Shown here: in pieces, positions 34,681 through 44,438 of the stretch
Layout of the letters: each line of letters begins with the position of its first letter
How positions within the stretch are numbered: position 1 is the stretch's first letter
Assembly: GCF_050483325.1 (NCBI RefSeq)
Contig: NZ_JBCMYF010000011.1
Span: forward strand, 62,001-126,000
Source of the DNA: Bacillus_P idriensis_A
GTDB lineage: Bacteria; Bacillota; Bacilli; Bacillales; Bacillaceae
Direction of reading: 5' to 3'
DNA length: 64,000 nucleotides
The notes under the pieces: model-generated
Database searches by the model: none
Seen by the model: only the letters and a program-made list of their open reading frames with translations
Told to the model about the DNA's origin: nothing
Program-made: the position numbers and the translations under genes

Positions 34681-35480
34681 TTTCTAACCCCCAATCCGCT
34701 TTGTTTATTTCGCTGCGTGATGAAGTAATAAACAATCACAAGCAGGACGGTGAAAAGGAAAAGCAGGGTTGATAAAGCGTTAATATTCAATGAAATTCCC
34801 CGGCGTGCGAGGGAATAAATCTCTACTGACAGGGTGGTGAATCCATTGCCTGTTACGAAAAAGGTAACAGCAAAATCATCAAGAGAGAACGTAAGCGCCA
34901 TAAAGAATCCTGCAAAAATACCCGGTGTGATAAAGGGCAAGGTCACTTTAGTCAGGACATTCCAGCTGCTTGCGCCTAAATCTCTTGCTGCATCAAGCAA
35001 GGTAGGGCTCATCTCCATCAGCTTCGGCAGCACCATCAAGACAACAATCGGTACGCTGAATGCAATGTGAGACAAGAGAACCGAATAAAATCCAAGCTTG
35101 ATTCCCGCCATCGTAAACAGGATTAAAAACGAAGCTCCAATAATAACGTCAGGGCTGACAATCAGCACGTTATTTAACGACAATAGTGTGTTTTTGGTTT
35201 GTCTGCTTTTAAACGAATGTATGGCAAGAGCTCCAAGGACCCCGATAATAGTCGAAATAAGAGCTGAAAGCAAGGCAATAACAAGGGTGTTAAGCACGAT
35301 AATCAGCAGTCTTGTATCTGTGAAAAGCTCCTTGTACCAGTCAAGTGTAAATCCTTCGAAGTTGTACATCGTACCGCCGCTGTTGAATGAATAAAACACA
35401 AGGAAAAAAATCGGCGTATAAAGGATGAGAAAGATCAACATTAAAAAGATTCTGGATAGTGGGGATATTTTTTTATCCAA
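34677..35480 (-). CDS. potC: Spermidine/putrescine ABC permease PotC
   Basis: The 267-residue protein has six hydrophobic segments and the EAA loop DAARDLGASSWNVLTKVTLP that contacts the ATPase. It pairs with PotB to form the membrane channel. It starts one base after potB ends. Confidence 0.93.
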   Translation of the reverse strand: MDKKISPLSRIFLMLIFLILYTPIFFLVFYSFNSGGTMYNFEGFTLDWYKELFTDTRLLIIVLNTLVIALLSALISTIIGVLGALAIHSFKSRQTKNTLLSLNNVLIVSPDVIIGASFLILFTMAGIKLGFYSVLLSHIAFSVPIVVLMVLPKLMEMSPTLLDAARDLGASSWNVLTKVTLPFITPGIFAGFFMALTFSLDDFAVTFFVTGNGFTTLSVEIYSLARRGISLNINALSTLLFLFTVLLVIVYYFITQRNKQSGLGVRK

Positions 35481-35481
35481 C

Positions 35482-36285
35482 TTACATACCCCGCTTTCGA
35501 TTTCCGGTAAGGAAGATAATCAGAAACATAAAAATAATCAAGAAGACAGCAATGGTAGAGCCCATACCCCAGTCCTGCGTCACAAGGAAATGCTGTTCAA
35601 TCGCAGTGCCGAGAGTAATGACCCGGTTTCCAGCAATCAATCTTGTCAGCATGAAAAGAGATAGAGCAGGGATAAAGACCAGCTGGCAGCCGGATTTAAC
35701 GCCGTCAATCGTCAGCGGAAAAATCACTCTGCGAAAAGCAGTCCAGCTTGATGCCCCCAAATCACGCGCTGCATCTAATAGGGTCGGATTTAATTCATTC
35801 AGTGAATTGAATATAGGCAAAATCATAAACGGTATAAAGATATAAACCGATACAAAAATAAAACTGAAATCGGTGAACAATAATTGCTGTGAACCAATGC
35901 CGATTGCGTCTAAAAAGCTGTTCGCAACACCGTATGTGCCGAAAATACCAAGAAAAGCATAGGCTTTTAACAGTAAATTAATCCAGGATGGGACGATAAT
36001 CAGCAGCAGCCAAAGATGCTTATGCTTTGTATAAGTCAGTAAATAAGCCGTCGGATAGGCAATCAGCAGTGAAAGAGCTGTTATCAAAAAGGCATACCAA
36101 AATGAACTCAAGGTCATTTTCATGTAGACAGGTGTAAAGAAATTCTGGTAATTGGCAAGCGATAAATTTCCTTCAATATCAATAAACGAATAATAAAGAA
36201 CAAGAACGATCGGCGCAATGACAAAGAGAGCAATCCAAAGAGCGTAAGGAATCATATACAAGTTTCGGGTCAGCTTAGTTTCCAT
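35482..36285 (-). CDS. potB: Spermidine/putrescine ABC permease PotB
   Basis: The product is about 267 residues with six hydrophobic segments and the EAA loop DAARDLGASSWTAFRRVIFP. The ATG at 36285 has GGAGAAG just upstream and overlaps the last codons of potA; the longer frame to 36303 is not needed. Confidence 0.93.
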   Translation of the reverse strand: METKLTRNLYMIPYALWIALFVIAPIVLVLYYSFIDIEGNLSLANYQNFFTPVYMKMTLSSFWYAFLITALSLLIAYPTAYLLTYTKHKHLWLLLIIVPSWINLLLKAYAFLGIFGTYGVANSFLDAIGIGSQQLLFTDFSFIFVSVYIFIPFMILPIFNSLNELNPTLLDAARDLGASSWTAFRRVIFPLTIDGVKSGCQLVFIPALSLFMLTRLIAGNRVITLGTAIEQHFLVTQDWGMGSTIAVFLIIFMFLIIFLTGNRKRGM

Positions 36286-37381
36286 GCTCTTCTCCATCTG
36301 CATAGGCTTCTAGGCGACGGTCAAATTCCTCTTCGGTCTCCCCGAATCTCATAACGTGTATCGCTTCCGGGTCGAAATAAAGGCCAATTTCATTTCCGAC
36401 AGTGGCTTTCTTTGTAGAATGAACGAGCCATTCGTTGCCATCCTTGTCATAGCTGCTTATTTCATAATGAACGCCGCGGAACAATTGGGAATCAACGCGC
36501 ACCTGGAGTTTTCCCCGTTCAAGTGATGTGATTTCCAAATCCTCAGGGCGAATGACGATCTCGATTGGTTCATTTGGGTTCAGACCCTGATCGACACATT
36601 CAAATTGTCTGCCTGTGAATTCCACAAGGTAATCCTCAAGCATCGTTCCTTTTACAATATTGGATTCACCAATGAAATCAGCAACAAACCGGTTGATCGG
36701 CTCATCATAGATATCCGTTGGCGTCCCGCTTTGCTGTATTTTCCCTTTGTCCAGAACGAAAATTTCATCTGACATCGCGAGTGCTTCTTCCTGGTCATGG
36801 GTGACAAAGATAAAGGTAATGCCAAGTCGCTGCTGAAGCTCGCGAAGCTCATACTGCATTTCAGTCCGAAGCTTTAAGTCAAGAGCTGACAAAGGTTCAT
36901 CAAGCAGAATGACTTCCGGCTCATTGACAATCGCACGTGCAATCGCGACCCGCTGGCGCTGGCCTCCGGACATCTCCCTGATTTCCCGCTTTTCATATCC
37001 GTCAAGGTTTACAAAGCTTAAGGCTTCTTTTACTTTTGATTCAATCTCTTTATTGTTCATTTTTTTAATGCGCAGTCCGAATGCCACATTTTCAAACACG
37101 TTCAAATGAGGAAACAGGGCATAATCCTGAAAAACCGTATTTACTTGGCGCTTGTTTGCCGGAACATCGTTTATTTTTTTTCCGTTAAAGAGGATATCTC
37201 CTTCAGACGCTTCCGTGAATCCGGCAATCAGCCGCAGGATCGTTGTCTTGCCGCAGCCTGAAGGACCAAGAAGGGTATAAAATTTGCCGCGCTCGATTTC
37301 AAAACTGACATGATTGAGGACGGCAGGATCATTGTCGTATTGTTTCGTAACCTGCTTAAATTGAATAATTGTGTTAGTCAT
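36275..37381 (-). CDS. potA: Spermidine/putrescine ABC ATPase PotA
   Basis: The 368-residue ATPase has Walker A LLGPSGCGKTT, signature EMSGGQRQRVAIARAI, Walker B EVILLDEPLSALD and a C-terminal TOBE regulatory domain (about 270-350). The start at 37381 (MTNTIIQFKQ) follows GAGGGAGA. It is the first gene of the potABCD importer, which takes up spermidine and/or putrescine. Unlike many Bacillus loci, no Xre-type regulator gene lies next to it. The 200 bases upstream contain only a TATAAT-like sequence near 37468. Confidence 0.94.
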   Translation of the reverse strand: MTNTIIQFKQVTKQYDNDPAVLNHVSFEIERGKFYTLLGPSGCGKTTILRLIAGFTEASEGDILFNGKKINDVPANKRQVNTVFQDYALFPHLNVFENVAFGLRIKKMNNKEIESKVKEALSFVNLDGYEKREIREMSGGQRQRVAIARAIVNEPEVILLDEPLSALDLKLRTEMQYELRELQQRLGITFIFVTHDQEEALAMSDEIFVLDKGKIQQSGTPTDIYDEPINRFVADFIGESNIVKGTMLEDYLVEFTGRQFECVDQGLNPNEPIEIVIRPEDLEITSLERGKLQVRVDSQLFRGVHYEISSYDKDGNEWLVHSTKKATVGNEIGLYFDPEAIHVMRFGETEEEFDRRLEAYADGEEHGN

Positions 37382-37542
37382 ATCATTCTCCCTCTTAATT
37401 TGCTCGGATTTGAACAAAGAATTATTTATAAAATCGGTCTATTTTTCCATATTTAACATGAATAATTATACATGAAAGAAAGCAGGAATACGAAATGAAT
37501 TGAAACCGCGGCAAGGCAAAAAAGTGTTTTTGTATAGACAGT

Positions 37543-37574
37543 AAAAAAAGCCTCCGCACCATTCGGAGGCTTTT
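37543..37574 (-). terminator. Intrinsic terminator of the metallophosphoesterase gene
   Basis: GCCTCC (37550-37555) and GGAGGC (37565-37570), extended by AAAA/TTTT, with a seven-T run on the minus strand. Confidence 0.85.
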
Positions 37575-37581
37575 AGGCATT

Positions 37582-39357
37582 CTATTCTCTTCCTACAGAA
37601 ATCTTCTCAGTTTGGTTAGCTGGAACAGTTATTTCGACTTCGATATACTGCTGATCTCCTGCCTGATAGTTTTGAATGACATTCCCTGCAGAAGCGCTGT
37701 AATTCCCTGCAGTCATATAAAATGGAACTGTCACTGTGACAGGTTTATTTAAGCGGTTTGTAACCGTTGCTTCCTGAGTTGATGCCTGTCCGTTATTTGA
37801 TGTTTGATATGTGGCTTCATAGGACATGGTTCCGCTTTTTGTATCTCCATTTTGATAGACCGGGGTAGAGTGACCGAGGTCATCATACTGATAGGAGCTT
37901 ATTTCCCCGTCTTTCATTGTGAACTGTCTGAATCCAACCCATGGTTTTCCGGTCAGCTCAACAGCAGTTGTCGTTGTATAGAGAATACCGTCTTCTTTTG
38001 TAACATTGTCAATATGTGTATGGCCATGAAGGCTGAGGTTAACATGATTCTGTTTCATGATGTCAATGAGCTCATGAGCATTTTCCCCATGCCATTGCTG
38101 ATCATATTTAATGCCGAGCTTTTCGCCAAGTAATAAGGTATCCAGGTTTTGCGGATTATTCTGGGCATCATATTCTTTCCAGTATTTTTGTACTTCTGCA
38201 TCATTTTGCGGCCAGATATCACGATCGCGCCATAGCGGATTATGATGTGAAAACAGCCCTTTTACTTGTCCTGCAGGAGCATTGGCCGCATTGTCAGCCA
38301 GGTCCTTTTTAATCCAATCCAGTTGTTCTTTTCGGATCTGTCCTCCCCATGTCGGAACTGAAACCGTTCCATGGCCGCTGCGGTCAAATTCATGCCAGTC
38401 AAATGAATTGTATCCGATGAAATGTGCGAGTGGTCCGTAATTAAATGAAAAATATTGCGGACCGAAGTATTGCTCCCAATATTTTGCTCCGTCGGCAAGT
38501 GTTGCATCCTGGGCGTAATAATCATGGTTGCCAGGTACTAAATAGACAGGAACATTGAGTTTTTGAAGCATTTTATAGGTTTCTTCGTATTCATAAATAT
38601 ATTCTTGCGGATTCATCTGTCCATACATTAAATCACCTGTTACGACCACAAAATCAGGGTTGGCAAGATTCACTTCTTTAATGGCTTTTTGAAGGTATGC
38701 CCAGCGTTTTTCCGGGTCAGCATCCCACATTCCGGCTTCTTTTGCAATGGCCGGATCAACTCCTGAAGGATCTTCCGGGTCGCCAAGGTTTCTTGGTGAA
38801 CCAATATGTGTATCTGTTAAATGAATGAAGGTAAAATCTTTCTTAAAATCATCTACTATTTTTACGGAGTGAGGCTGTTTGTCTGTGATGCGCTTTCCGT
38901 TCGCTGTGAAGGATATTTCTAAATCGTATAATTTTTCAGGCACGTCTGCCGGAATCTGAACAGTCACATCATAGATGGAAGAGCTTTTTTTCCAATGAGA
39001 CTGTCCTGATACTGCCTTTTGAACGGGCAGATCATATTCTTTAGTAAGTGAAGAATGGTTGGTTTGTTTTAGTTTGACATTCCATTCTCCGGCTTCTTTT
39101 CCCTGGCTATCCACTTTCACTGTCAGGGTCTTGCCTTTCTTTTCGATAGCTGGTGTTCCAAAAAGAGGGGAAATGATTTGGTTTACTTTTGGATCTGCAG
39201 CAATCGTTGGTGCGCTGTCCAAGTAATGCGTGCTGTTGCCTATACCCCCGTCTCTTACACCAGAGGAGCTTGGCTGTGTATCAATTGCATATGCTGCAAC
39301 CGGCATAAGCGTAAGTGCAAGTACTGCCAGAATAAATCGGTTAACCCTTTTCTTCAT
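37582..39357 (-). CDS. Secreted metallophosphoesterase (calcineurin-like)
   Basis: The 591-residue product has a cleavable signal peptide (MKKRVNRFILAVLALTLMPVAAYA). An Ig-like N-terminal domain (about 60-180) resembles the purple acid phosphatase entry domain. The dinuclear-metal catalytic domain shows HLTDTHIGS, VVTGDLMYG, VPGNHDYY, LFSHHNP and LHGHTHIDN, the full metallophosphoesterase set. A beta-sandwich C-terminal tail follows. It probably frees phosphate or cleaves phosphodiesters outside the cell. No PhoP box is evident in the short upstream gap. Confidence 0.87.
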   Translation of the reverse strand: MKKRVNRFILAVLALTLMPVAAYAIDTQPSSSGVRDGGIGNSTHYLDSAPTIAADPKVNQIISPLFGTPAIEKKGKTLTVKVDSQGKEAGEWNVKLKQTNHSSLTKEYDLPVQKAVSGQSHWKKSSSIYDVTVQIPADVPEKLYDLEISFTANGKRITDKQPHSVKIVDDFKKDFTFIHLTDTHIGSPRNLGDPEDPSGVDPAIAKEAGMWDADPEKRWAYLQKAIKEVNLANPDFVVVTGDLMYGQMNPQEYIYEYEETYKMLQKLNVPVYLVPGNHDYYAQDATLADGAKYWEQYFGPQYFSFNYGPLAHFIGYNSFDWHEFDRSGHGTVSVPTWGGQIRKEQLDWIKKDLADNAANAPAGQVKGLFSHHNPLWRDRDIWPQNDAEVQKYWKEYDAQNNPQNLDTLLLGEKLGIKYDQQWHGENAHELIDIMKQNHVNLSLHGHTHIDNVTKEDGILYTTTTAVELTGKPWVGFRQFTMKDGEISSYQYDDLGHSTPVYQNGDTKSGTMSYEATYQTSNNGQASTQEATVTNRLNKPVTVTVPFYMTAGNYSASAGNVIQNYQAGDQQYIEVEITVPANQTEKISVGRE

Positions 39358-39462
39358 TTGTTAAGCCTCCTTTTCAAGGCAAGAATAGCAGGTGAATGTA
39401 AAGGGCATATGGATTTTTAATAACAAGATTAAGTATGAATAATTTACCAGCTTGCTAGGTAT

Positions 39463-39492
39463 AAAAAAAGCTAACCCAATTCAGGTCAGCTT
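39463..39492 (-). terminator. Intrinsic terminator of pepT
   Basis: AAGCTAACC and GGTCAGCTT pair (one G-T-type mismatch), with seven T following on the minus strand. Confidence 0.65.
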
Positions 39493-39501
39493 CTAAATCA
39501 A

Positions 39502-40737
39502 TTATTCAGCCTCATTTTCAAATAATCTTGCTATCTCTACAATAACCTGTATGGCTTTTTGCATATTATCAACTGAAATATATTCAAATTTGCCATGGAA
39601 GTTCTCTCCGCCGGTGAAGATATTCGGTGTAGGAAGGCCCATGTAGGAGAGCTGAGATCCATCTGTGCCGCCGCGGATCGGTTCAACGATTGGCTGAATG
39701 TCCAGGTTTTCCATCGCACTGTATGCAATGTCGACGATTTGTTTAACAGGCTCGATTTTTTCGCGCATGTTGTAATATTGATCGTTCATCTCAAGGATGA
39801 TGCGTTCGCTTCCGTATTTCTCTTTCAATTCATCAACAGCAGCGGCCATCATTTGTTTTTTCTGCTGGAACGTTTCCTTATCAAAATCTCTGATAATGTA
39901 GCTTAGCTTCGTTTGTTCAACATCTCCGCTGAAAGAGAGAAGATGGAAGAAGCCTTCATAGCCTTCTGTTAGCTCAGGAGCTTGTTCAGCAGGCAGCTTG
40001 TTTTGGAGTTCCATTGCGATTTTAATAGAATTCACCATTTTCCCTTTAGCAGTTCCAGGATGGATGTTGGTTCCTTTAATGGTTATAGAGGCTCCGGCTG
40101 CGCTGAAGCTTTCGTACTGCAGCTCGCCGAGAGGACCGCCATCCACTGTGTAGGCGTATTTTGCATCAAAGGCAGCAACATCAAATTTATGCGGTCCGCG
40201 GCCGATTTCCTCATCAGGAGTGAAAGCAACTCTGATTTTCCCATGTTTGATTTCAGGGTGCTTGATCAAATAATCCATTGCTGTCATGATTTCAGCAATT
40301 CCTGCTTTATTGTCGGCGCCTAAAAGAGTGGTGCCGTCTGTTGTAATCAATGTATGTCCTTTATAGTTTAAAAGGTTAGGAAAGTCCTTTGGAGACAGGG
40401 TTACTTGCCTTGCTTCATTCAGCTGGATGTCCTGTCCGTCATAGTTTTCATGAATCTGCGGATTCACATTTTTTCCGGTAAAATCGGTTGCTGTGTCAAT
40501 GTGTGCGAGAAAGCCGATTGTTGGAACCTGTTTTTTTGTGTTAGATGGGAGAGTGGCCATTACATAACCAAACTCATCCATGCTCACATCCTCTAAACCT
40601 ATTGCTGTAAGTTCTTTTACAAGGTGATGTGCAAGTGTCAGCTGACCTTCAGTAGATGGACATGTTTCGCTGCTGTCATTTGATTGTGTATCGATTTTTA
40701 CATAGGAAGTAAATCGTTCAATGATTTCATTTTTCAT
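39502..40737 (-). CDS. pepT: Peptidase T (tripeptide aminopeptidase)
   Basis: The 411-residue M20B zinc peptidase removes the N-terminal residue of tripeptides in the cytoplasm. Metal-site blocks GFLAHIDTATD, TTDGTTLLGADNKAG and FTPDEEIGRG are present, and length equals the family norm. The ATG at 40737 is chosen; an in-frame TTG nine bases upstream is possible. It follows the oxidoreductase gene by 15 bases and may be co-transcribed with it. Confidence 0.95.
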   Translation of the reverse strand: MKNEIIERFTSYVKIDTQSNDSSETCPSTEGQLTLAHHLVKELTAIGLEDVSMDEFGYVMATLPSNTKKQVPTIGFLAHIDTATDFTGKNVNPQIHENYDGQDIQLNEARQVTLSPKDFPNLLNYKGHTLITTDGTTLLGADNKAGIAEIMTAMDYLIKHPEIKHGKIRVAFTPDEEIGRGPHKFDVAAFDAKYAYTVDGGPLGELQYESFSAAGASITIKGTNIHPGTAKGKMVNSIKIAMELQNKLPAEQAPELTEGYEGFFHLLSFSGDVEQTKLSYIIRDFDKETFQQKKQMMAAAVDELKEKYGSERIILEMNDQYYNMREKIEPVKQIVDIAYSAMENLDIQPIVEPIRGGTDGSQLSYMGLPTPNIFTGGENFHGKFEYISVDNMQKAIQVIVEIARLFENEAE

Positions 40738-40752
40738 TTTTATCAACCTTTC

Positions 40753-41694
40753 TTACCCTCTTAATTTTTCCAAAACATCCTGTGCCTGAAAACCTGCCTC
40801 AAAGTCAATAATCTCAGCTTCTTCGCCTTTCAGCGCTTTTACAAGCTCATCAATTAAAGATTTGGCAAGTGAGCTGTCTGCATCAATCTGTTGAATAGAC
40901 TCTCCATGCCTGCCCCCTTCAAGGGCGGACCAGTTCAGCAAGGACAGAGTTCCTTCTGTTCCATAAGCCGTAAATCTGATTTCTTCTGTTCCTGCAATTT
41001 GGCTCAAGCCATCGAATATGACAGGCGTGCCGTCCTGCAGCTCCAGTTGAGCGAGAATGCCAATTTCAGAAGCTGCTGGATCTTCGGGATACTGAACCGA
41101 TTTATTCATAACATGAACAGGTCCAAAGAGTTTTTGAATTTGCTGAATGTAGTGTACACCGACTTCGAGTACAAATCCGCCTTGCTCACGGCTTGCGACC
41201 CAGTCATTTTGCTGCCACAGCCGCGGCCATTCCGGAAAATGCATCTTTAACTCAATCCGTTTAAACTTTCCAACATACCCCTCTTTAATAAGGGAAGCAA
41301 AGGTGTTGCATCCGGCACTATAATTCAAAGGGAAATTCATTGCATGGATGATTCCAGTTTCTTTTGCCTGTATGTAAAGACTTTCGGCTTCTTCCAAGGT
41401 GTTGGCCAAAGGTTTTTCGCATAAGACATGCTTGTCCTTTGCAATCACATCCGTCACTATTTGATGGTGAAATTTGGGTGGAACGGCCACATAAACAAGA
41501 TCGATTTCTGCTTCTTCAAGCATTTTTTTATGGTCAGTAAAAGAATCTGCATTTCCAAGTCTTTCAGATGTTTCACGTGTAACTTCAGCATTTCGGTCAC
41601 ATATAGCTGAAATCATAATATCCGGATGGTCTGTGAAATTCGTTATTAATCGCTGTCCAATTGCACCTAATCCGATTATGGCTGCCTTGATCAT
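40753..41694 (-). CDS. Gfo/Idh/MocA-family oxidoreductase
   Basis: The 313-residue NAD(P)-dependent enzyme has a Rossmann start AAIIGLGAIGQRLITN, the family block DLVYVAVPPKFHH, the EKP motif in HVLCEKPLANTLEEA and a C-terminal alpha/beta domain. Members oxidise sugars, inositols or related compounds. No neighbour indicates the substrate. AGAAAGGCGG precedes the ATG. Confidence 0.88.
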   Translation of the reverse strand: MIKAAIIGLGAIGQRLITNFTDHPDIMISAICDRNAEVTRETSERLGNADSFTDHKKMLEEAEIDLVYVAVPPKFHHQIVTDVIAKDKHVLCEKPLANTLEEAESLYIQAKETGIIHAMNFPLNYSAGCNTFASLIKEGYVGKFKRIELKMHFPEWPRLWQQNDWVASREQGGFVLEVGVHYIQQIQKLFGPVHVMNKSVQYPEDPAASEIGILAQLELQDGTPVIFDGLSQIAGTEEIRFTAYGTEGTLSLLNWSALEGGRHGESIQQIDADSSLAKSLIDELVKALKGEEAEIIDFEAGFQAQDVLEKLRG

Positions 41695-41853
41695 TTAATA
41701 TCCGCCTTTCTGAAAATAAAACTGATAATTAATTATATTAAGAAATCTAGTATATTCATAGTATTCGTTTGAAAAAGAGAAAGACTGAGACCACACATAA
41801 TCTGGTATCCTGAATAGGAGACAATTAAAAAGAAAAGTATTGGAGTTAAGAGC

Positions 41854-42798
41854 ATGACTGAATATAACCGTGAGCAGCGCACCCATATCTCAAGAGTTCA
41901 AACTTATATCGAAGAAAATTTGCATTTGAAATTAACATTGGCTCATTTAGCAAAGGTTTCTACCTATTCTCCCTATCATTTTCATCGTCTTTTTACGGAA
42001 TTTACAGGGGAAACACCTGCAGATTACGTAAAGCGGCACAGGCTTGAAAAGGCTGCACATACGTTAATCTATGAACCGGAAAAGCCTGTAACAGAAATTG
42101 CGATCGACTGCGGTTTTTCATCCCTGTCTTATTTTACATACTCATTTCATGAAGTCTTTCAGCACAGCCCAAAAGCCTGGCGTGAGGGTGCATACTTAGA
42201 GAAATTTCCAAGAGTCTATCTGGACAGCAAGAAATCTAAACAAGATAGCAGTAAAAGAAAAGAAGAAAATCAAAAAAGAGAGTACACTGAATTTCAATGG
42301 GTCGACCTGTCAAAAGTAAAAACAGTGGTATTGCCGGAACGTGCCATTGTATTGAAACATCGTCTTGGGGAATATTCAAAAGAGATTGAACAGACGTGGG
42401 AGAGCATCTACCGGTTTTGCCATGCAAGAGATCTGCTGCATGAGAAAACCATGATGATTGGTGTCCCAAGGAACAACCCCTATATCACTCCTGCAGAAAA
42501 GTGCCGCTATGACTGCTGTATTTCTATTGATGATTTTGGCAGTATTGGAGATGGGGATGAGAAGTCAGCCTTTCACGGCGGAAAATATGCGGTGTATGAG
42601 TTTGAGGAACCGGTTGATTACAGCAATCGGAAACTGCTGATTGAATCTTATTCAGAACTGTACAGCTTCTGGCTGCCAAAAAGCGGCTACCGTTATTTGG
42701 GCAATCCCATCGAGCTTGTTCAGATCGTACCAAGAGCGGGAACCTTTGAACTGGACTGTAAAATTACAGCCATTGCACTTGAAATTGAGCCAAAATAA
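41854..42798 (+). CDS. AraC-family regulator with C-terminal GyrI-like domain
   Basis: The 314-residue product has an N-terminal AraC DNA-binding domain (HISRVQTYIEENLHLKLTLA; STYSPYHFHRLFTEFTGETP; VTEIAIDCGFSSLSYFTYSF). A short charged linker (about 128-148) leads to a C-terminal effector domain of the GyrI/Rob type (about 150-314), which binds small molecules. This is the layout of multidrug or effector sensors such as Rob. A small membrane protein gene follows 21 bases later and is probably co-transcribed. TTGGAG-like bases precede the ATG. Confidence 0.88.
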   Translation: MTEYNREQRTHISRVQTYIEENLHLKLTLAHLAKVSTYSPYHFHRLFTEFTGETPADYVKRHRLEKAAHTLIYEPEKPVTEIAIDCGFSSLSYFTYSFHEVFQHSPKAWREGAYLEKFPRVYLDSKKSKQDSSKRKEENQKREYTEFQWVDLSKVKTVVLPERAIVLKHRLGEYSKEIEQTWESIYRFCHARDLLHEKTMMIGVPRNNPYITPAEKCRYDCCISIDDFGSIGDGDEKSAFHGGKYAVYEFEEPVDYSNRKLLIESYSELYSFWLPKSGYRYLGNPIELVQIVPRAGTFELDCKITAIALEIEPK

Positions 42799-42819
42799 AT
42801 ACGAGAGTGAGGTTTTATT

Positions 42820-43215
42820 GTGATCATCAATTTAATGGATTTGAACTTTTTAGCTGTCATTGCAGGAGGATTCTTGTATATGGCATTTGGAGCTTTATAC
42901 TATTCTCCATTTTTATTTGGAAAGACATGGACGCGAATGAATCCAAGTGAAGTAAAAGATTCCGCAAAGTATGCGGGATCTGCTGCTGTTGCATTTCTAA
43001 GCTCATTTTTAATCGCAATCATCATTCATTCAATTGGAGCGGACGATGTGATGTCAGGTCTGATGACTGGATTAATCATTGGCATTCTGCTTGCGCTGGC
43101 CTATTTAAAAAATGCGCTCTTCGGATTAACAGGTTTAAAGGTTTATGGAATAGCTGTGCTGGATCATGTCATTGCGTTTTCGCTGCTGGGAATCCTGCAT
43201 GCTATTTGGGGTTGA
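42820..43215 (+). CDS. DUF1761-type small membrane protein
   Basis: The 131-residue product has four hydrophobic segments. LAVIAGGFLYMAFGALYYSP near the N-terminus is typical of DUF1761 proteins. The start is GTG with GAGTGAGG upstream. It follows the AraC/GyrI gene and may be its target. Function unknown. Confidence 0.78.
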   Translation: MIINLMDLNFLAVIAGGFLYMAFGALYYSPFLFGKTWTRMNPSEVKDSAKYAGSAAVAFLSSFLIAIIIHSIGADDVMSGLMTGLIIGILLALAYLKNALFGLTGLKVYGIAVLDHVIAFSLLGILHAIWG

Positions 43216-43222
43216 AAAATAG

Positions 43223-43253
43223 AGGGAGAGCGCATAGAGCGCTCTCCCTTTTT
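43223..43253. terminator. Bidirectional terminator
   Basis: AGGGAGAGCGC and GCGCTCTCCCT form an 11-bp stem with a 5-base loop; T-rich sequence follows on the plus strand and a T run (from AAAAAT) on the minus strand. Confidence 0.85.
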
Positions 43254-43255
43254 CT

Positions 43256-43648
43256 TTATGAAAGATAGGTTTGAAGCGGCTGCCAGTAGTTTGCGTGCCA
43301 GCCTGCATCAAGATGTTCACGCTGCTCTTCAGGGAAGGCAGTATGGTCAAACATTAAAATCGTTTCTGATCCTTTTTCAATGAATTCTATTTTGACGATT
43401 GAATAGAGACCCTCTTCCCAATTTCCTGGACGCCATGCTTGTACAATTCTCTTATTTGGAATGAGTTCAATATTTCTGCCGCTTATCATGCCGCCAAATA
43501 AGGAGAATGAACCGCCAGCCTCTGGGTGGATCTCTGCAGGAGCTCCTCCGGATAATTCACTGAATTGTTTAGAATCTGTAAGAGCTTCATATATTTTTTT
43601 TGCATCTGTATTGAATTTGATCTCTTGATGAATGACAGTATTATTCAT
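43256..43648 (-). CDS. SRPBCC/AHSA1-type protein (130 aa)
   Basis: This START-like fold protein has the AHSA1 pattern: KIYEALTDSKQFSELSGG at the start, PNKRIVQAWRP in the middle, and a C-terminal GWHANYWQPLQTYL helix. Members bind hydrophobic ligands; the role is generally unknown. It is the last gene of the ArsR-SRPBCC-SRPBCC run. Confidence 0.82.
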   Translation of the reverse strand: MNNTVIHQEIKFNTDAKKIYEALTDSKQFSELSGGAPAEIHPEAGGSFSLFGGMISGRNIELIPNKRIVQAWRPGNWEEGLYSIVKIEFIEKGSETILMFDHTAFPEEQREHLDAGWHANYWQPLQTYLS

Positions 43649-43669
43649 TTTTTTGTTCCTCCATTTTCA

Positions 43670-44125
43670 TTAATTTTTGTCAAGGATAGACCAAGGATCT
43701 ATTCCTGGATCATGACCTTCAGCAAGTGATAAAAGTCTAGTCATGTAATGGACCCATCCTTCTATATGAGTAGGGATTTTTTCATCCGGCAGGTCATAAT
43801 GCGTCAGCACCAGCAGTGTGCCGTTATTTTTAGGAATCAGTTTAAATTCCAGTGTGCTCGATCCTGGCGGGAGAACTTTGAGATTTTCCCATCCCCACGA
43901 CATGACGATTTTCTCATAAGGACTAATTTCTAAATATTCTCCCATTGCTATGTCTGTGCCATTTATGTCAATCCGGTATTTTCCGCCAATACTGGGATCC
44001 AGCAAAATGTGGCTGCCCATCCAGCGAACCATTTTATCTGGGTCTGTAAAAAACGAGAATAAAGTTTCGGGGCGACATTTAATAAAGATTTCTTTTCGAA
44101 TGGATTCATTCATCTGAACGCTCAT
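43670..44125 (-). CDS. SRPBCC/AHSA1-type protein (151 aa)
   Basis: Its pattern is the same as in its neighbour: CRPETLFSFFTDPDKMVRWM, EYLEISPYEKIVMSWGWE, and LTHYDLPDEKIPTHIEGW. An AAAGGAG ribosome site is 6 bases before the ATG, inside the end of the ArsR gene (20-base overlap). ArsR-SRPBCC pairs are common in Bacillus and usually self-regulated. The ligand is unknown. Confidence 0.84.
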   Translation of the reverse strand: MSVQMNESIRKEIFIKCRPETLFSFFTDPDKMVRWMGSHILLDPSIGGKYRIDINGTDIAMGEYLEISPYEKIVMSWGWENLKVLPPGSSTLEFKLIPKNNGTLLVLTHYDLPDEKIPTHIEGWVHYMTRLLSLAEGHDPGIDPWSILDKN

Positions 44126-44432
44126 TATTTCTCCTTTCTTCTTCTTCGGCAGCCTCTTTTAAAAGAAGCAGTCGATCATCCCAAAAACGGTCGATGTAAT
44201 GCTTGATATCCTTAAATCCTTCCCTTCTGATTCCATAGTACCGTTTTGTTCCTGCTCTTCGGACATGAACGAGCCCGGATTTCTCAAGAACTTTGAGGTG
44301 CTGTGAAATAGCTGGTGCAGAAATATTAAATTTCGATGCAATTTCACTTGAAGTAAGTTCTTTTTCATGAACGAGATGTAAAATTTCTCTGCGGTTTGGT
44401 TCTGAAATGGCATGAATTATTTTTTCGATCAT
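44106..44432 (-). CDS. ArsR-family transcriptional repressor
   Basis: The 108-residue winged-helix protein has IIHAISEPNRREILHLV, ELTSSEIASKFNISAPAISQ (recognition helix) and VHVRRAGTKRYYGIRREG. It lacks the Cys-rich metal site of arsenic or cadmium sensors (no CVC-type motif), so it probably senses something else. The ATG has no ribosome site, and the promoter predicts a transcript starting at the ATG itself, so it may be leaderless. Confidence 0.88.
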   Translation of the reverse strand: MIEKIIHAISEPNRREILHLVHEKELTSSEIASKFNISAPAISQHLKVLEKSGLVHVRRAGTKRYYGIRREGFKDIKHYIDRFWDDRLLLLKEAAEEEERRNNERSDE

Positions 44433-44438
44433 GCAATT